The translations under genes were made by a program, and so were the position numbers. From Aquabacter sp. L1I39 (GTDB taxonomy: Bacteria > Pseudomonadota > Alphaproteobacteria > Rhizobiales > Xanthobacteraceae), in contig NZ_CP072392.1 in the NCBI RefSeq assembly GCF_017742835.1, positions 1,410,385-1,474,384 on the forward strand: a stretch of 64,000 bases of DNA, written 5' to 3'. Below are positions 21,656 through 29,857 of the stretch, one piece after another. Under the pieces are notes generated by a model. The model was not told where the DNA came from and did no database searches. It was given only the letters and a program-made list of their open reading frames with translations. The stretch's first letter is position 1. Each line of letters opens with the position of its first letter.

Positions 21656-22558
21656 ATGACGCTCCCTCTTCGCCGCCTTTCGCTTTCAAGCGCCCTGGCG
21701 GGCGCTGCCCTGTGCGGCCTGACGGCGACCGGCGCCGACGCGCAATATTATTATCCCTACCCGGCGCCCCCGCCGCCCGGTCCTGTCTATGTGCCGGCGC
21801 CTGCCTATGGGGCACCGGTCTACGGCATGCTGCCCCCTGGTGAAATTCGCGCCATCGTGCGTAACCTTGGCTATTGGCAGGTCAGCCGCCCCTCGCTCCA
21901 GGGCCGCGCCTATGTGGTCAGCGCGGTGGGAGACGGCGGCCCGGTGACGCTGGCGGTGGATGCCTTTACCGGCCGGGTCAGCCCGCTGACCACCATTTCG
22001 GGGCCCACTTATGGCCCGCCTCCGGCCACCTACGCGCCGCCGCCGCCAAACCTGTCCGCCCGCACGCCTCCGGCCACACCGCCTGCTCCACCCGCGCCAA
22101 AGCGCCGGCCGGCGGATGTGCAGACCGTGAAGCCCGACACCACCAAGCCGAACGCGGCCAATCCCGATGTGGGCGTGGCCATTCCGCCGGCGCCAGGGGC
22201 GCCGGGGGCCGCGGCACCGTCTGCGGCATCGGGGGCGACACCCCAATCCGGTTCGCCAGAGGCCGGAAGCTCGCAAGCCGCGACGTCCTCCGCGTCCGGC
22301 GGCCAGCCCGTTCCGCCGACGCAGCCCGCACAGGCCAACCCCGCACCAGCCGCGAGCAGGCCCTCCCAAAACGCACCTGCTGCCGGGCAGGCCATTCCGC
22401 CGGCCGGCACGCCCTCTCCTGCCGCCAGCCAGTCCACCCCCTCCAGGCCCGCTCCGGCCGCTCAGGCACCCGCGACCCGGACCCCCTCAGCGGGAACGGC
22501 GACGCCGGGGGATGTCCCCGCCGGCAGCGCCTCCGTGCTCTCGCGCGGCACCAATTGA
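21656..22558 (+). CDS. Secreted proline/alanine-rich protein, unknown
   Basis: 300 residues. The signal peptide (about 1-29) ends LTATGADAQ. The segment YYYPYPAPPPPGPVYVPAP follows, then a small folded part (about 58-110, LPPGEIRAIVRNLGYWQVSR, AYVVSAVGDGGPVTLAVDAF) that recalls short PepSY-like modules common in Rhizobiales envelope proteins. The remaining two thirds is low-complexity Pro/Ala/Ser/Thr sequence, probably disordered and able to span the periplasm. A long open frame upstream is the shadow of gltB; ATG 21656 with its signal peptide is the credible start. Function unknown. Confidence 0.8.
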   Translation: MTLPLRRLSLSSALAGAALCGLTATGADAQYYYPYPAPPPPGPVYVPAPAYGAPVYGMLPPGEIRAIVRNLGYWQVSRPSLQGRAYVVSAVGDGGPVTLAVDAFTGRVSPLTTISGPTYGPPPATYAPPPPNLSARTPPATPPAPPAPKRRPADVQTVKPDTTKPNAANPDVGVAIPPAPGAPGAAAPSAASGATPQSGSPEAGSSQAATSSASGGQPVPPTQPAQANPAPAASRPSQNAPAAGQAIPPAGTPSPAASQSTPSRPAPAAQAPATRTPSAGTATPGDVPAGSASVLSRGTN

Positions 22559-22567
22559 GGCAGAGGG

Positions 22568-23926
22568 TCAGGCCAAGCCCGCCACCGCGAGGGCCGCGGC
22601 CTGACGCTCCGCGACGCCGGCATGCGAGAAGCCGGTAATGGCGTCCTCGAACAAAGCGTGGAAATTCAGCTCGGCCTTGAGGTGCAGGAAAACAGCACCA
22701 AGCCCGATGGCGGCGCGGTCCATGAAGACGAATTCGCGGGGCACGGTCACTGGTCCCAGCTCCTTGAGCGCCGTGTGCACCTGGAACGCCTCGCGCCGCC
22801 CATATTGGCCCGGCGCGACGCCATCGGCGATGGTGCGGACGCGATCATCCATCAGCGGCCCGTAGATGAAGCGCGCCCAGATGTTGAGCACGTCGATCAG
22901 CTCCCGCTTCAGCCCCCGGAAGCCCCAGGTCTCATAGGCATGAACCACCCGGGCCTCGTCGCCTTCCAGGAGGCCGCGATAGAGGTCCACAACGCCCGCC
23001 ACGAAGGTGGGCGGGAAGATGCGGATGCAGCCATAGTCCAGCAGGTTGATGCCCGCCGGTCGCTCGCCCTCGTCCATGAAGACGGTGTAATTGCCCAGAT
23101 GCGGGTCGCCATGGATGACGCCGAACCGGCTGAAGGGCAGCCACCAGGCGGTGAACATGGCGCGGGCGAGCCCGTTGCGTTCCTCCAGCGGGTGGTCGAC
23201 GAAGGTGAGGATCTTGCGCCCTTCGAGCCATGAGAGCGTCAGCAGGCGTCCGGTGGAGAGGTCCTCCCGCACGCCCGGCACGCGCACCAGGTCGCTGTCC
23301 GCCAGCATGTGCCGGTAGAGGGCCACATTCTTGGCCTCGCGCCGATAGTCCAGCTCCTCGCGCACCCGCTCGCCGATCTCGCGGGCGATCTCCCGCGTGT
23401 CGATGACCGAGGTCATCCGCCGGTGGAGGGCGAACAGCACGTCCAATTGGCTGAGGTCCGCCTCCACCGCCGCCTGCATGTCGGGATATTGCAGCTTGCA
23501 GGCCACCACCTCGCCATCCAGCGTCACCGCCTTGTGCACCTGGCCGAGGGAGGCGGCGGCGGCCGGCTGGTGCTCGAAACTGGCGAAGCGCGTCTCCCAG
23601 TCGCGGCCCAGCTCCGCCATCATGCGCCGGCGCACGAAGGCCCAGCCCATGGGCGGGGCGTCCGACTGGAGCTTCTGCAACTCGCTGGCATAATCGGGGG
23701 GCAGGAGGTCCGGGACGGTGGCCATCAACTGCGCCACCTTCATAAGGGGCCCCTTCAGCCCGCCCAGCGCCGAGGCGAGCGCCGCCGCATTGGCCTCCCC
23801 TGCCTTGTCGAGGCCGAGGAGGCGCGTGCCGGCGATGCGCGCGGCCACCCCGCCCACATTGGCCCCCACACGGGCATAGCGCGCCGCCCGCGCGGAGAAG
23901 CGATTGCGTTCGGCATCATCGGCCAT
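22568..23926 (-). CDS. ABC1/UbiB-family atypical kinase
   Basis: 452 residues with the ABC1 layout. GLKGPLMKVAQLMATVPDLLP is the family's KxGQ region, here KVAQ. The alanine-rich loop is AAAASLGQVHKA, the lysine strand VVACKLQYPDMQ, the catalytic loop FGVIHGDPHLGNY, and the metal-binding motif LLDYGC (DYG instead of the usual DFG). Relatives act as ATPases that support ubiquinone synthesis or quinone handling at membranes. No ubiE/ubiJ neighbours are present, so this is a second-type ABC1 protein rather than clear UbiB. A membrane protein gene precedes it by 39 bases and is probably cotranscribed. Confidence 0.88.
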   Translation of the reverse strand: MADDAERNRFSARAARYARVGANVGGVAARIAGTRLLGLDKAGEANAAALASALGGLKGPLMKVAQLMATVPDLLPPDYASELQKLQSDAPPMGWAFVRRRMMAELGRDWETRFASFEHQPAAAASLGQVHKAVTLDGEVVACKLQYPDMQAAVEADLSQLDVLFALHRRMTSVIDTREIAREIGERVREELDYRREAKNVALYRHMLADSDLVRVPGVREDLSTGRLLTLSWLEGRKILTFVDHPLEERNGLARAMFTAWWLPFSRFGVIHGDPHLGNYTVFMDEGERPAGINLLDYGCIRIFPPTFVAGVVDLYRGLLEGDEARVVHAYETWGFRGLKRELIDVLNIWARFIYGPLMDDRVRTIADGVAPGQYGRREAFQVHTALKELGPVTVPREFVFMDRAAIGLGAVFLHLKAELNFHALFEDAITGFSHAGVAERQAAALAVAGLA

Positions 23927-23965
23927 GGAGCACCTTCTGGGACATTTCGGGTCCGCACGCGCGGG

Positions 23966-24454
23966 TCAGGCACGAGCCCGGCGCCAGGAGAGCGCCAGAA
24001 GCACCAGGAGGGAGAGGGGCGTGAGGACATCGGTATAAAGAATGGGGCCGGCATTGCCCGCCGCAAGGTTCCCCGTCGCGGCAATCTGCACCATGTGGCC
24101 CGCCGCCGCGCCGCCGAGAAAGCCGGTGGTCATGATCGCCACCGCCAGCCTGTAGTGCCAGCTGGAAAGGAAGGCCCCCACCACGCCGGCAAGGCCGATG
24201 CCGAGATTGGCCACGCCCACCTCGAACTGGAACGGGCTCGGCGCCCAGCCGATGGAGGCGGCCGCCTGCGCGGCGAAGACGATATGCCCCAGCGCCGCCC
24301 ACAGGCTTTCCAGCCCCACCGGAAAGAGCAGGATGGTGCGCAGCAGGCGGTCAATGACGAAGCCCGGCGGACGGGGCGACGGCGCGCGGAAGATGGCGAG
24401 CCCCGCGCACGCCAGCGCCAGGACCCAGGTGAGGATCGGAACCCAGAACACCAT
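23966..24454 (-). CDS. Four-helix membrane protein (DUF6790-like)
   Basis: 162 residues, almost all hydrophobic, with four membrane segments. Conserved-looking features are LLFPVGLESLWAALGHIVF, AASIGWAPSPFQFEVGVANLG and LSSWHYRLAVAIMTTGFLGG. They recall the DUF6790 family; that label is from memory and unverified. ATG 24454 follows GGGGGAGAGG closely. It is upstream of the ABC1 kinase gene on the same strand. Function unknown. Confidence 0.75.
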   Translation of the reverse strand: MVFWVPILTWVLALACAGLAIFRAPSPRPPGFVIDRLLRTILLFPVGLESLWAALGHIVFAAQAAASIGWAPSPFQFEVGVANLGIGLAGVVGAFLSSWHYRLAVAIMTTGFLGGAAAGHMVQIAATGNLAAGNAGPILYTDVLTPLSLLVLLALSWRRARA

Positions 24455-24649
24455 CTCGCCTCTCCCCCGTGTGCTTCGGCACGCCTGCCTTTTTCGGGGC
24501 CGACAATAACGCATTGGCGGCGCTTCCGGTTCACCTCCCGGCGCGCGCCCGCTGCGCCGGCCATGCCTTGCGCCCGACGCCATCCCGCCCTATTGGCATG
24601 GGCACCGGCGCACGCCGGGTGAGGAACGCTCGGGCAGGAAAAGCCGCGC

Positions 24650-25054
24650 ATGACGGCCACCGCACAGGCAGCTTGGATGAAGGCGACCGCCCGCTGGCTC
24701 GGCGCGATGGCCCTCGCCTATCTGCTGGTGCTGCAGAGCGTGCTCGGCTTTGCCGCCGGCGCGCAGCATGGCCCGGGTTCCGCATTGGCGACGGAAGGGC
24801 TCTGCCTGCCCAGCCAGATGCTTGGCGCCAATCCCGCTCCCGCGCCGGACAGCCCCGACCACCACGACGCCTTGTGCTGCCTGATGGGCTGCACCGCCGG
24901 CCATGTGCCGGCCGCGCTCGGGGCCGTGCCGGTGGCGCGCCTCGCCCCGCCCCTTCCCGTTCCCCTGCGCATGGCTCGGCCGCTCGCCGGCCCCTCCTTC
25001 ACGCAGGCGGCCCTGTTCCCCTTCGATGCCACAGGCCCTCCGGCGCGCGCCTGA
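24650..25054 (+). CDS. DUF2946-like secreted or membrane protein
   Basis: 134 residues. An N-terminal hydrophobic segment (about 14-36, LGAMALAYLLVLQSVLGFAAGA) serves as signal or anchor. HHDALCCLMGCTAGH in the middle offers a His/Cys/Met metal-binding patch, as in DUF2946 proteins found next to copper genes. A second hydrophobic stretch is weak. It lies 36 bases before the YcnI-PCuAC fusion and is probably in its operon, pointing to copper acquisition. ATG 24650 has GGAAAAG upstream. Confidence 0.7.
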   Translation: MTATAQAAWMKATARWLGAMALAYLLVLQSVLGFAAGAQHGPGSALATEGLCLPSQMLGANPAPAPDSPDHHDALCCLMGCTAGHVPAALGAVPVARLAPPLPVPLRMARPLAGPSFTQAALFPFDATGPPARA

Positions 25055-25090
25055 CGCCGCACCATCCTGTCCTGTCATCGGAGATGTTTC

Positions 25091-26077
25091 ATGTCCCGCT
25101 TTCTTGCGCGCGGCTGGACCGCCGCTTTCCTCGCCGTCGCCGCCCTGCCAGCCGCTGCTGTCCCGGCTTTCGCCCATGTGACGTTGGAGCCGGCCGAAGC
25201 GCAGTCCGGCCGCTCCTTCAAGGGCACGCTGAAGGTGCCCCACGGCTGCGAGGGAGCAGCCACCACCGCCATCCAGGTCACGCTGCCCGACGGCGTGATT
25301 TCCGTAAAGCCCCAGCCCAAGGCCGGCTGGACGCTGGCCACACAGATCGGCGATTACGGGCGCTCCTATGAGGTGATGCACGGCCCGCCCGTCTCGAAGG
25401 GCGTGAAGACCATCACCTGGTCGGGGGGCGAGCTGCCCGACGCCTATTATGACGAGTTCACCTTCGTCGCCTATCTGGCGCCGCAAGCGAACCCGGCCAC
25501 GCTCTATTTCCCCGTGCTCCAGAGCTGCGGTACCGCCAGCACCAACTGGGCGGAAATCCCCGCCGCCGGCGGCCCACGCCCGCCGCGGCCCGCGCCCGTC
25601 CTGAAGGTGGCGGCCGCCGCCCAGGCTCAGACTGCGGCTGTGTTCAAGGCCGGCGACATCACCATCGAGGCGCCCTGGTCGCGCGCCACGCCTGGCGGCG
25701 CCAAGGTGGCCGGCGGCTTCCTGAAGATCACCAATGCGGGCACCACGCCCGACATGCTGGTCTCCGGCACCTTCGCCGCCTCCGGTCGTGTGGAGATCCA
25801 TGAGATGGCGGTCAAGGATGGGGTGATGACCATGCGTCCGCTGAAGGACGGCCTCGTCATTCCCCCCGGCGGCAGCGTCACGTTGGCGCCGGGTGGCTAC
25901 CACCTCATGTTCATGGACCTCGCCCAGCAGCTGAAGGACGGCGACACCGTCAAGGGGACGCTGGTGTTCGAGAAGGCCGGCAAGGTGGACGTGACCTTCC
26001 AGGTGCGCTCCATCGGCGCCGGCGCGGGGGCGCCACCCGCGTCCGGCGGCATGTCGGGCATGGACCACAAGCACTGA
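25091..26077 (+). CDS. YcnI (DUF1775)-PCu(A)C fusion, periplasmic copper chaperone
   Basis: 328 residues. The signal peptide probably cleaves after AVPAFA, leaving His29 as the mature N-terminus. With Trp153 in TNWAEIP this matches the mono-histidine copper brace of YcnI; that domain spans about 29-158. A proline-rich linker (about 159-175) leads to a PCu(A)C domain (about 185-308) with the copper ligands HEM (His237, Met239), Met246/Met248 and HLMFM (His271, Met273). The tail GMSGMDHKH adds further Met/His. PCu(A)C proteins deliver Cu(I) to the CuA site of cytochrome oxidase; here two copper modules are joined in one chain. Confidence 0.9.
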   Translation: MSRFLARGWTAAFLAVAALPAAAVPAFAHVTLEPAEAQSGRSFKGTLKVPHGCEGAATTAIQVTLPDGVISVKPQPKAGWTLATQIGDYGRSYEVMHGPPVSKGVKTITWSGGELPDAYYDEFTFVAYLAPQANPATLYFPVLQSCGTASTNWAEIPAAGGPRPPRPAPVLKVAAAAQAQTAAVFKAGDITIEAPWSRATPGGAKVAGGFLKITNAGTTPDMLVSGTFAASGRVEIHEMAVKDGVMTMRPLKDGLVIPPGGSVTLAPGGYHLMFMDLAQQLKDGDTVKGTLVFEKAGKVDVTFQVRSIGAGAGAPPASGGMSGMDHKH

Positions 26078-26085
26078 TGCCAAGC

Positions 26086-26110
26086 GGGCGCCCGAACGGT
26101 TCGGGCGCCC
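26086..26110. terminator. Bidirectional hairpin between copper fusion and lysR
   Basis: Perfect 11-bp arms GGGCGCCCGAA / TTCGGGCGCCC with a 3-base loop, filling the 33-base gap between two convergent genes. There is no T-run. Confidence 0.7.
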
Positions 26111-26986
26111 TCACGCTGCCGCAAAAAGCGGGCGCTCGCAGCGCACTTCCTCGCGGATGACGGCCTCCACCTGCTGCAAGGCGGGCTGAGGTGCATCACT
26201 GCGGCCATAGAGCACGAATTCCACCTCGGGCAGCGGCGCGCTGACGAGATCGGTCACCGCCACCAGATCCGCCCGCATAGCGCGGGGTGAGCGCACGGTC
26301 ACGCCCATGCCCGCCCCCACCGCCGCCATCAGGCCCGGCAGGCTCGGGCTGGTGAAGGCCACGCGGAAGGGCCGCCCCGCCGCCGTGAGCGCGGAGATGG
26401 CCGCCGCCCGGAACACGCAGGGCTGCTCGAACAGAAGCAGCGGCACCGGGCTTCCCGCATCCAGCCGGAACTGCCGCGCGGCGTACCAATGCATGGGCTC
26501 CCGCGCCACCACCCGAGCCGGCAGGTCGCTGTCGCGCCGGAATCCCACCGCCAGATCCAGGTCCGCCACGTTCAGCCGATCCAGCAAGGTCTGGGTGGAG
26601 CATACCCGCACAGTGATGGGCGCCTGGGGAAACTGGGCGGCCAGGCGCGCCAGGATGCGCTGCATGGCGGTCTCGCCCACATCCTGCACGAAGCCGAGGC
26701 GCAGAGGCTGCGCGAAGGTGCCGTGCACATGCTGGGCGAGGATGCGGTCGTTGAGATCGAGCAGGTGCCGGGCATCGTCCAGGAAGGCCCCGCCCCGGGC
26801 GGTGAGCATGACACCCCGCCCCTTCCGCTCGATCACCGGGAAGCCCACCTGTTCGGAAAGCCGGTCCATCTGGAGGCTCACCGCCGACTGGGTCCGCCCC
26901 ACCCGCTGCGCCGCCGCCGAGATAGACCCCAGCTCCGCCACCGCCGCGAAGGAGCGGAGCAAATCGAGATCGAGCGTGCGGATCAT
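26111..26986 (-). CDS. LysR-family transcriptional regulator
   Basis: 291 residues. The N-terminal helix-turn-helix (DLDLLRSFAAVAELGSISAA, RVGRTQSAVSLQMDRLSEQV) is followed by the periplasmic-binding-protein-like effector domain. The start is ATG 26986 (MIRTLDL) with GAGGGAAG upstream; the frame is open 29 codons further, but that would run through the AT-rich operator zone. It is divergent from the tautomerase gene, the classic LysR arrangement, so it most likely controls that gene. The effector is unknown. Confidence 0.93.
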   Translation of the reverse strand: MIRTLDLDLLRSFAAVAELGSISAAAQRVGRTQSAVSLQMDRLSEQVGFPVIERKGRGVMLTARGGAFLDDARHLLDLNDRILAQHVHGTFAQPLRLGFVQDVGETAMQRILARLAAQFPQAPITVRVCSTQTLLDRLNVADLDLAVGFRRDSDLPARVVAREPMHWYAARQFRLDAGSPVPLLLFEQPCVFRAAAISALTAAGRPFRVAFTSPSLPGLMAAVGAGMGVTVRSPRAMRADLVAVTDLVSAPLPEVEFVLYGRSDAPQPALQQVEAVIREEVRCERPLFAAA

Positions 26987-27064
26987 GGCGGGGCTTCCCT
27001 CGGTCGCGCACGGCCTCGCCACGCTGAGTGGGAGCGGGACGCGGCTCCATTTTATGAGCATATC

Positions 27065-27105
27065 GAAATTCATGATTTTGAGAATTCAATTTTTATCATG
27101 ATTTC
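27065..27105. promoter_or_regulatory. LysR-type operator between lysR and tautomerase gene
   Basis: GAAATTCATGAT and ATCATGATTTC form inverted arms around a GAATTC-containing centre in an AT-rich stretch; the inner ATTC-N10-GAAT also fits the T-N11-A style. It lies about 45-85 bases before the tautomerase start and 80-120 from lysR. Confidence 0.5.
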
Positions 27106-27151
27106 TGCCGCCCTATCTTTCCCCCATCACCTCAACCGATGGAGGCTCCCG

Positions 27152-27562
27152 ATGCCCATCCTTCAAGTCACCCTCTCCGGCTCCTCCGACGCCGCCCAAG
27201 CCCGCGCCATCGCGGCGACGCTTTCGGGCCTCTCCGCCCGCATCCTGCGCAAGGATGAAAAGCTCACCTCGGTGGCCGTCACCTTCCTGCCGGCGGATCA
27301 GTGGTTCGTCGCTGGCGAGAGCCTCGCGGAGGCGGGGCTCGCCTCCTTCTGGCTGGACATCGCGGTGGTTGATGGCACCAACACCAAGGACGAGAAGGCC
27401 GCCTTCATCGCAGCCACCTTCGCGGCCATGGCCCAGGCGCTGGGGCCGCTGCATCCGGAGAGCTACGTCCTGGTGCGCGAGGTGAAGGCCGACGCCTATG
27501 GCTATGGCGGGCGCACCCAGGAAAGCCGCTATGTGGAGAAGACGCTGAAGGCTGCCGCCTGA
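27152..27562 (+). CDS. Tautomerase-superfamily protein
   Basis: 136 residues. MPILQVTLSGS exposes Pro1 after methionine removal, the catalytic base of 4-oxalocrotonate tautomerase-like enzymes. The length, double that of a 4-OT subunit, suggests two beta-alpha-beta halves (about 1-60 and 63-130). VKADAYGYGGRT near the C-terminus supplies a family-like loop. GGAGG lies six bases before the start. Divergent LysR control suggests breakdown of an aromatic or keto compound, but no pathway gene is adjacent. Substrate unknown. Confidence 0.85.
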   Translation: MPILQVTLSGSSDAAQARAIAATLSGLSARILRKDEKLTSVAVTFLPADQWFVAGESLAEAGLASFWLDIAVVDGTNTKDEKAAFIAATFAAMAQALGPLHPESYVLVREVKADAYGYGGRTQESRYVEKTLKAAA

Positions 27563-27625
27563 GCGGGGCCGGATCGGGGGCGCGACGCCGCTTGCGCCTC
27601 CCGGGTGCGGCTGCCAGGGTGAGGC

Positions 27626-27886
27626 ATGAGCGATCCCCTTCCCGAGACAGCCCCGAAGCCCGCAAGCACCGTCGCCGTGGGCGGTGGCGTGAGCGTCATC
27701 CTGCTGACGGGGATGGCCGCCATGGCCAAGCTCTACCAGGAGGGCAGCGGCGTCCTCGCGCTGGGTCTCGTCCTTGTGGTGACCATACTTGGCGCCTTCG
27801 CGCTGGCCCGCTTCATATCCCGCCATGGCCATGAGATCGGCGAAGCCCGGTTCGACACCACGCCGAAGGAGCCGCCGGGCGCCTGA
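27626..27886 (+). CDS. Small two-helix membrane protein
   Basis: 86 residues with two hydrophobic segments (about 15-33 VAVGGGVSVILLTGMAAMAK and 42-62 VLALGLVLVVTILGAFALA), a basic join, and polar ends. The start ATG 27626 has GGTGAGG just upstream. It follows the tautomerase gene by 63 bases and may be cotranscribed. I recognise no family. Confidence 0.6.
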   Translation: MSDPLPETAPKPASTVAVGGGVSVILLTGMAAMAKLYQEGSGVLALGLVLVVTILGAFALARFISRHGHEIGEARFDTTPKEPPGA

Positions 27887-27930
27887 GCGACGGCGGCGGC
27901 GCGCCATTGGTGAGCCACCGCCCGTCAGGC

Positions 27931-27972
27931 AAAGAAAAAGGCCGCCCGGCGTGCGCCCGGCGGCCCCTCTTT
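27931..27972 (-). terminator. Intrinsic terminator after pntB
   Basis: On the minus strand GGCCGCCGGGC / GCCCGGCGGCC-type arms (27940-27965, one mismatch) are followed by TTTTTCTTT, about 25 bases after the pntB stop. Confidence 0.88.
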
Positions 27973-27992
27973 CTTGCGCTGTCCTGGAAGGA

Positions 27993-29390
27993 TCAGAGGT
28001 TCTTGACCACTTCCTCGGTCACCTTCTTGGCGTCGCCGAACAGCATCATGGTGTTGTCGCGGAAGAACAATTCGTTCTCCACGCCGGCATAGCCCGAGCC
28101 CATGCCGCGCTTGATGAAGAGCACGGTCTTGGCCTTCTCCACGTCCAGGATCGGCATGCCGAAGATGGGCGAGGCCGGGTCGGTCTTGGCCGCCGGGTTG
28201 GTGACGTCATTGGCGCCGATGACGAAGGCCACGTCCGCCTGGGCGAACTCGGAGTTGATGTCCTCCAGCTCGAACACCTCGTCATAGGGCACCTGGGCTT
28301 CCGCCAGCAGCACGTTCATGTGCCCGGGCATGCGGCCCGCCACCGGGTGGATGGCGTACTTCACCTCGACACCCTCTTCCTTGAGGATATCGGCCATTTC
28401 GCGCAGCGCGTGCTGGGCCTGGGCCACCGCCATGCCGTAGCCGGGCACGATGATGACCTTCTGCGCGTTCTTCATGATGTAGGCCGCATCATCCGCCGAG
28501 CCCTGCTTGATCGGGCGAGCTTCCACCGCACCGGCCGGTCCGCCGGCGGTCTCGCCGCCGAAGCCACCCAGGATGACGGAGATGAAGGAGCGGTTCATGC
28601 CCTTGCACATGATGTAGGACAGGATCGCGCCCGAGGAGCCCACCAGCGCGCCGGTGATGATCAGCGCCGTGTTGCCCAGCGTGAAGCCGATGCCGGCCGC
28701 CGCCCAACCCGAATAGGAGTTGAGCATGGACACCACCACCGGCATGTCGGCGCCGCCGATCGGGATGATGAGCAGGCCGCCCAGCACCAGAGAGATGATG
28801 GTGATGATCCAGAACAGGGTGATGGAGCCGGTCATCACGAAGGCGACGATCAGCACCAGCAGCAGGATGGCGAGGCCCGCATTCACCAGGTGGCGGAACG
28901 GCAGCATGATGGGCTTGCCCGACATGTTTCCGTTCAGCTTGGCGAAGGCGATGATGGAGCCGGTGAAGGTGATGGCGCCGATGGCCACGCCCAGCGACAT
29001 TTCCACCAGGCTCGCGCCATGGAGGTGGCCGGGATCACCGATGCCGAAGGCGGCGGGCGCATAGAGGGCAGCAGCAGCCACCAGCACGGCGGCAAGGCCG
29101 ACCAGCGAGTGGAAGGCCGCAACCAGCTGCGGCATGGCGGTCATGGCGATGCGGCGGGCCACCACCGCGCCGATGCCGCCACCGATGCCGATGCCGGCGA
29201 TCACCAGCACCCAGCCCATGGCGTCGGCGGGCGGGGAGAGGGCCAGCGTGGTCAGGACCGCAATGCCCATGCCGACCATGCCGAACAGGTTGCCCTGCCG
29301 GGAGGTGGTGGGATGCGACAGGCCGCGCAGCGCCAGGATGAACAGGATGCCCGAGACCAGGTAAAGGAGGGCGGCGATATTGGCGTTCAT
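27993..29390 (-). CDS. pntB: NAD(P) transhydrogenase subunit beta
   Basis: 465 residues. Roughly nine N-terminal membrane helices (domain II) include GGGIGAVVARRIAMTAMPQLV and the proton-channel region. Domain III (about 290-465) binds NADP(H) with VIIVPGYGMAVAQAQHALREM and VAFVIGANDVTNPAAKTDP. It couples hydride transfer from NADH to NADP+ with inward proton flow. It is the last gene of a three-gene pnt operon, 11 bases after pntAb, and is followed by an intrinsic terminator. Confidence 0.97.
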   Translation of the reverse strand: MNANIAALLYLVSGILFILALRGLSHPTTSRQGNLFGMVGMGIAVLTTLALSPPADAMGWVLVIAGIGIGGGIGAVVARRIAMTAMPQLVAAFHSLVGLAAVLVAAAALYAPAAFGIGDPGHLHGASLVEMSLGVAIGAITFTGSIIAFAKLNGNMSGKPIMLPFRHLVNAGLAILLLVLIVAFVMTGSITLFWIITIISLVLGGLLIIPIGGADMPVVVSMLNSYSGWAAAGIGFTLGNTALIITGALVGSSGAILSYIMCKGMNRSFISVILGGFGGETAGGPAGAVEARPIKQGSADDAAYIMKNAQKVIIVPGYGMAVAQAQHALREMADILKEEGVEVKYAIHPVAGRMPGHMNVLLAEAQVPYDEVFELEDINSEFAQADVAFVIGANDVTNPAAKTDPASPIFGMPILDVEKAKTVLFIKRGMGSGYAGVENELFFRDNTMMLFGDAKKVTEEVVKNL

Positions 29391-29401
29391 CGCTCAGATC
29401 C

Positions 29402-29857
29402 TCACTTCTTCTTCTGGTACATGGCGAGCATGCGGCTGGTCACCATGAACCCGCCGAAAATGTTCACCGAGGCGAAGATGAGCGCGATGAAGCCGAACAG
29501 GCGCGCGCCCCAGGAATGGCCGACATCGCCGACCGTCGAGACACCCACCGCCAGGAGGGCGCCCACCACGATCACCGAGGAGATGGCGTTGGTGACGGAC
29601 ATCAGGGGCGTGTGGAGCGCGGGGGTCACCGACCACACCACATAATAGCCCACGAACACCGCCAGCACGAAGATGGACAGGCGGAACACGAAGGGGTCGA
29701 TGGCCCCGCCGGTGGCGGCATGGGCGGCGGCGCCAAGGGCGGTGGCCGCCTGGTCCGCATAGGCCTGGGCGACCTCGGCCGCCTGGCGGGCCACCTCGGC
29801 GGCGGCGCGCGCCTGGGAGGCGGCATCCACGGCCGTCTGCGATGCAACATTGCTCAT
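29402..29857 (-). CDS. pntAb: NAD(P) transhydrogenase subunit alpha part 2 (membrane part)
   Basis: 151 residues. An alanine/glutamine-rich N-terminal extension (about 1-50) precedes three membrane helices (about 56-78, 88-106, 117-140), with [20 protein letters not shown] as the family signature. In enteric bacteria this part is fused to the end of PntA; here it is separate, as is usual in alphaproteobacteria. It overlaps the stop of pntAa by four bases (ATGA), implying translational coupling. Confidence 0.95.
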   Translation of the reverse strand: MSNVASQTAVDAASQARAAAEVARQAAEVAQAYADQAATALGAAAHAATGGAIDPFVFRLSIFVLAVFVGYYVVWSVTPALHTPLMSVTNAISSVIVVGALLAVGVSTVGDVGHSWGARLFGFIALIFASVNIFGGFMVTSRMLAMYQKKK

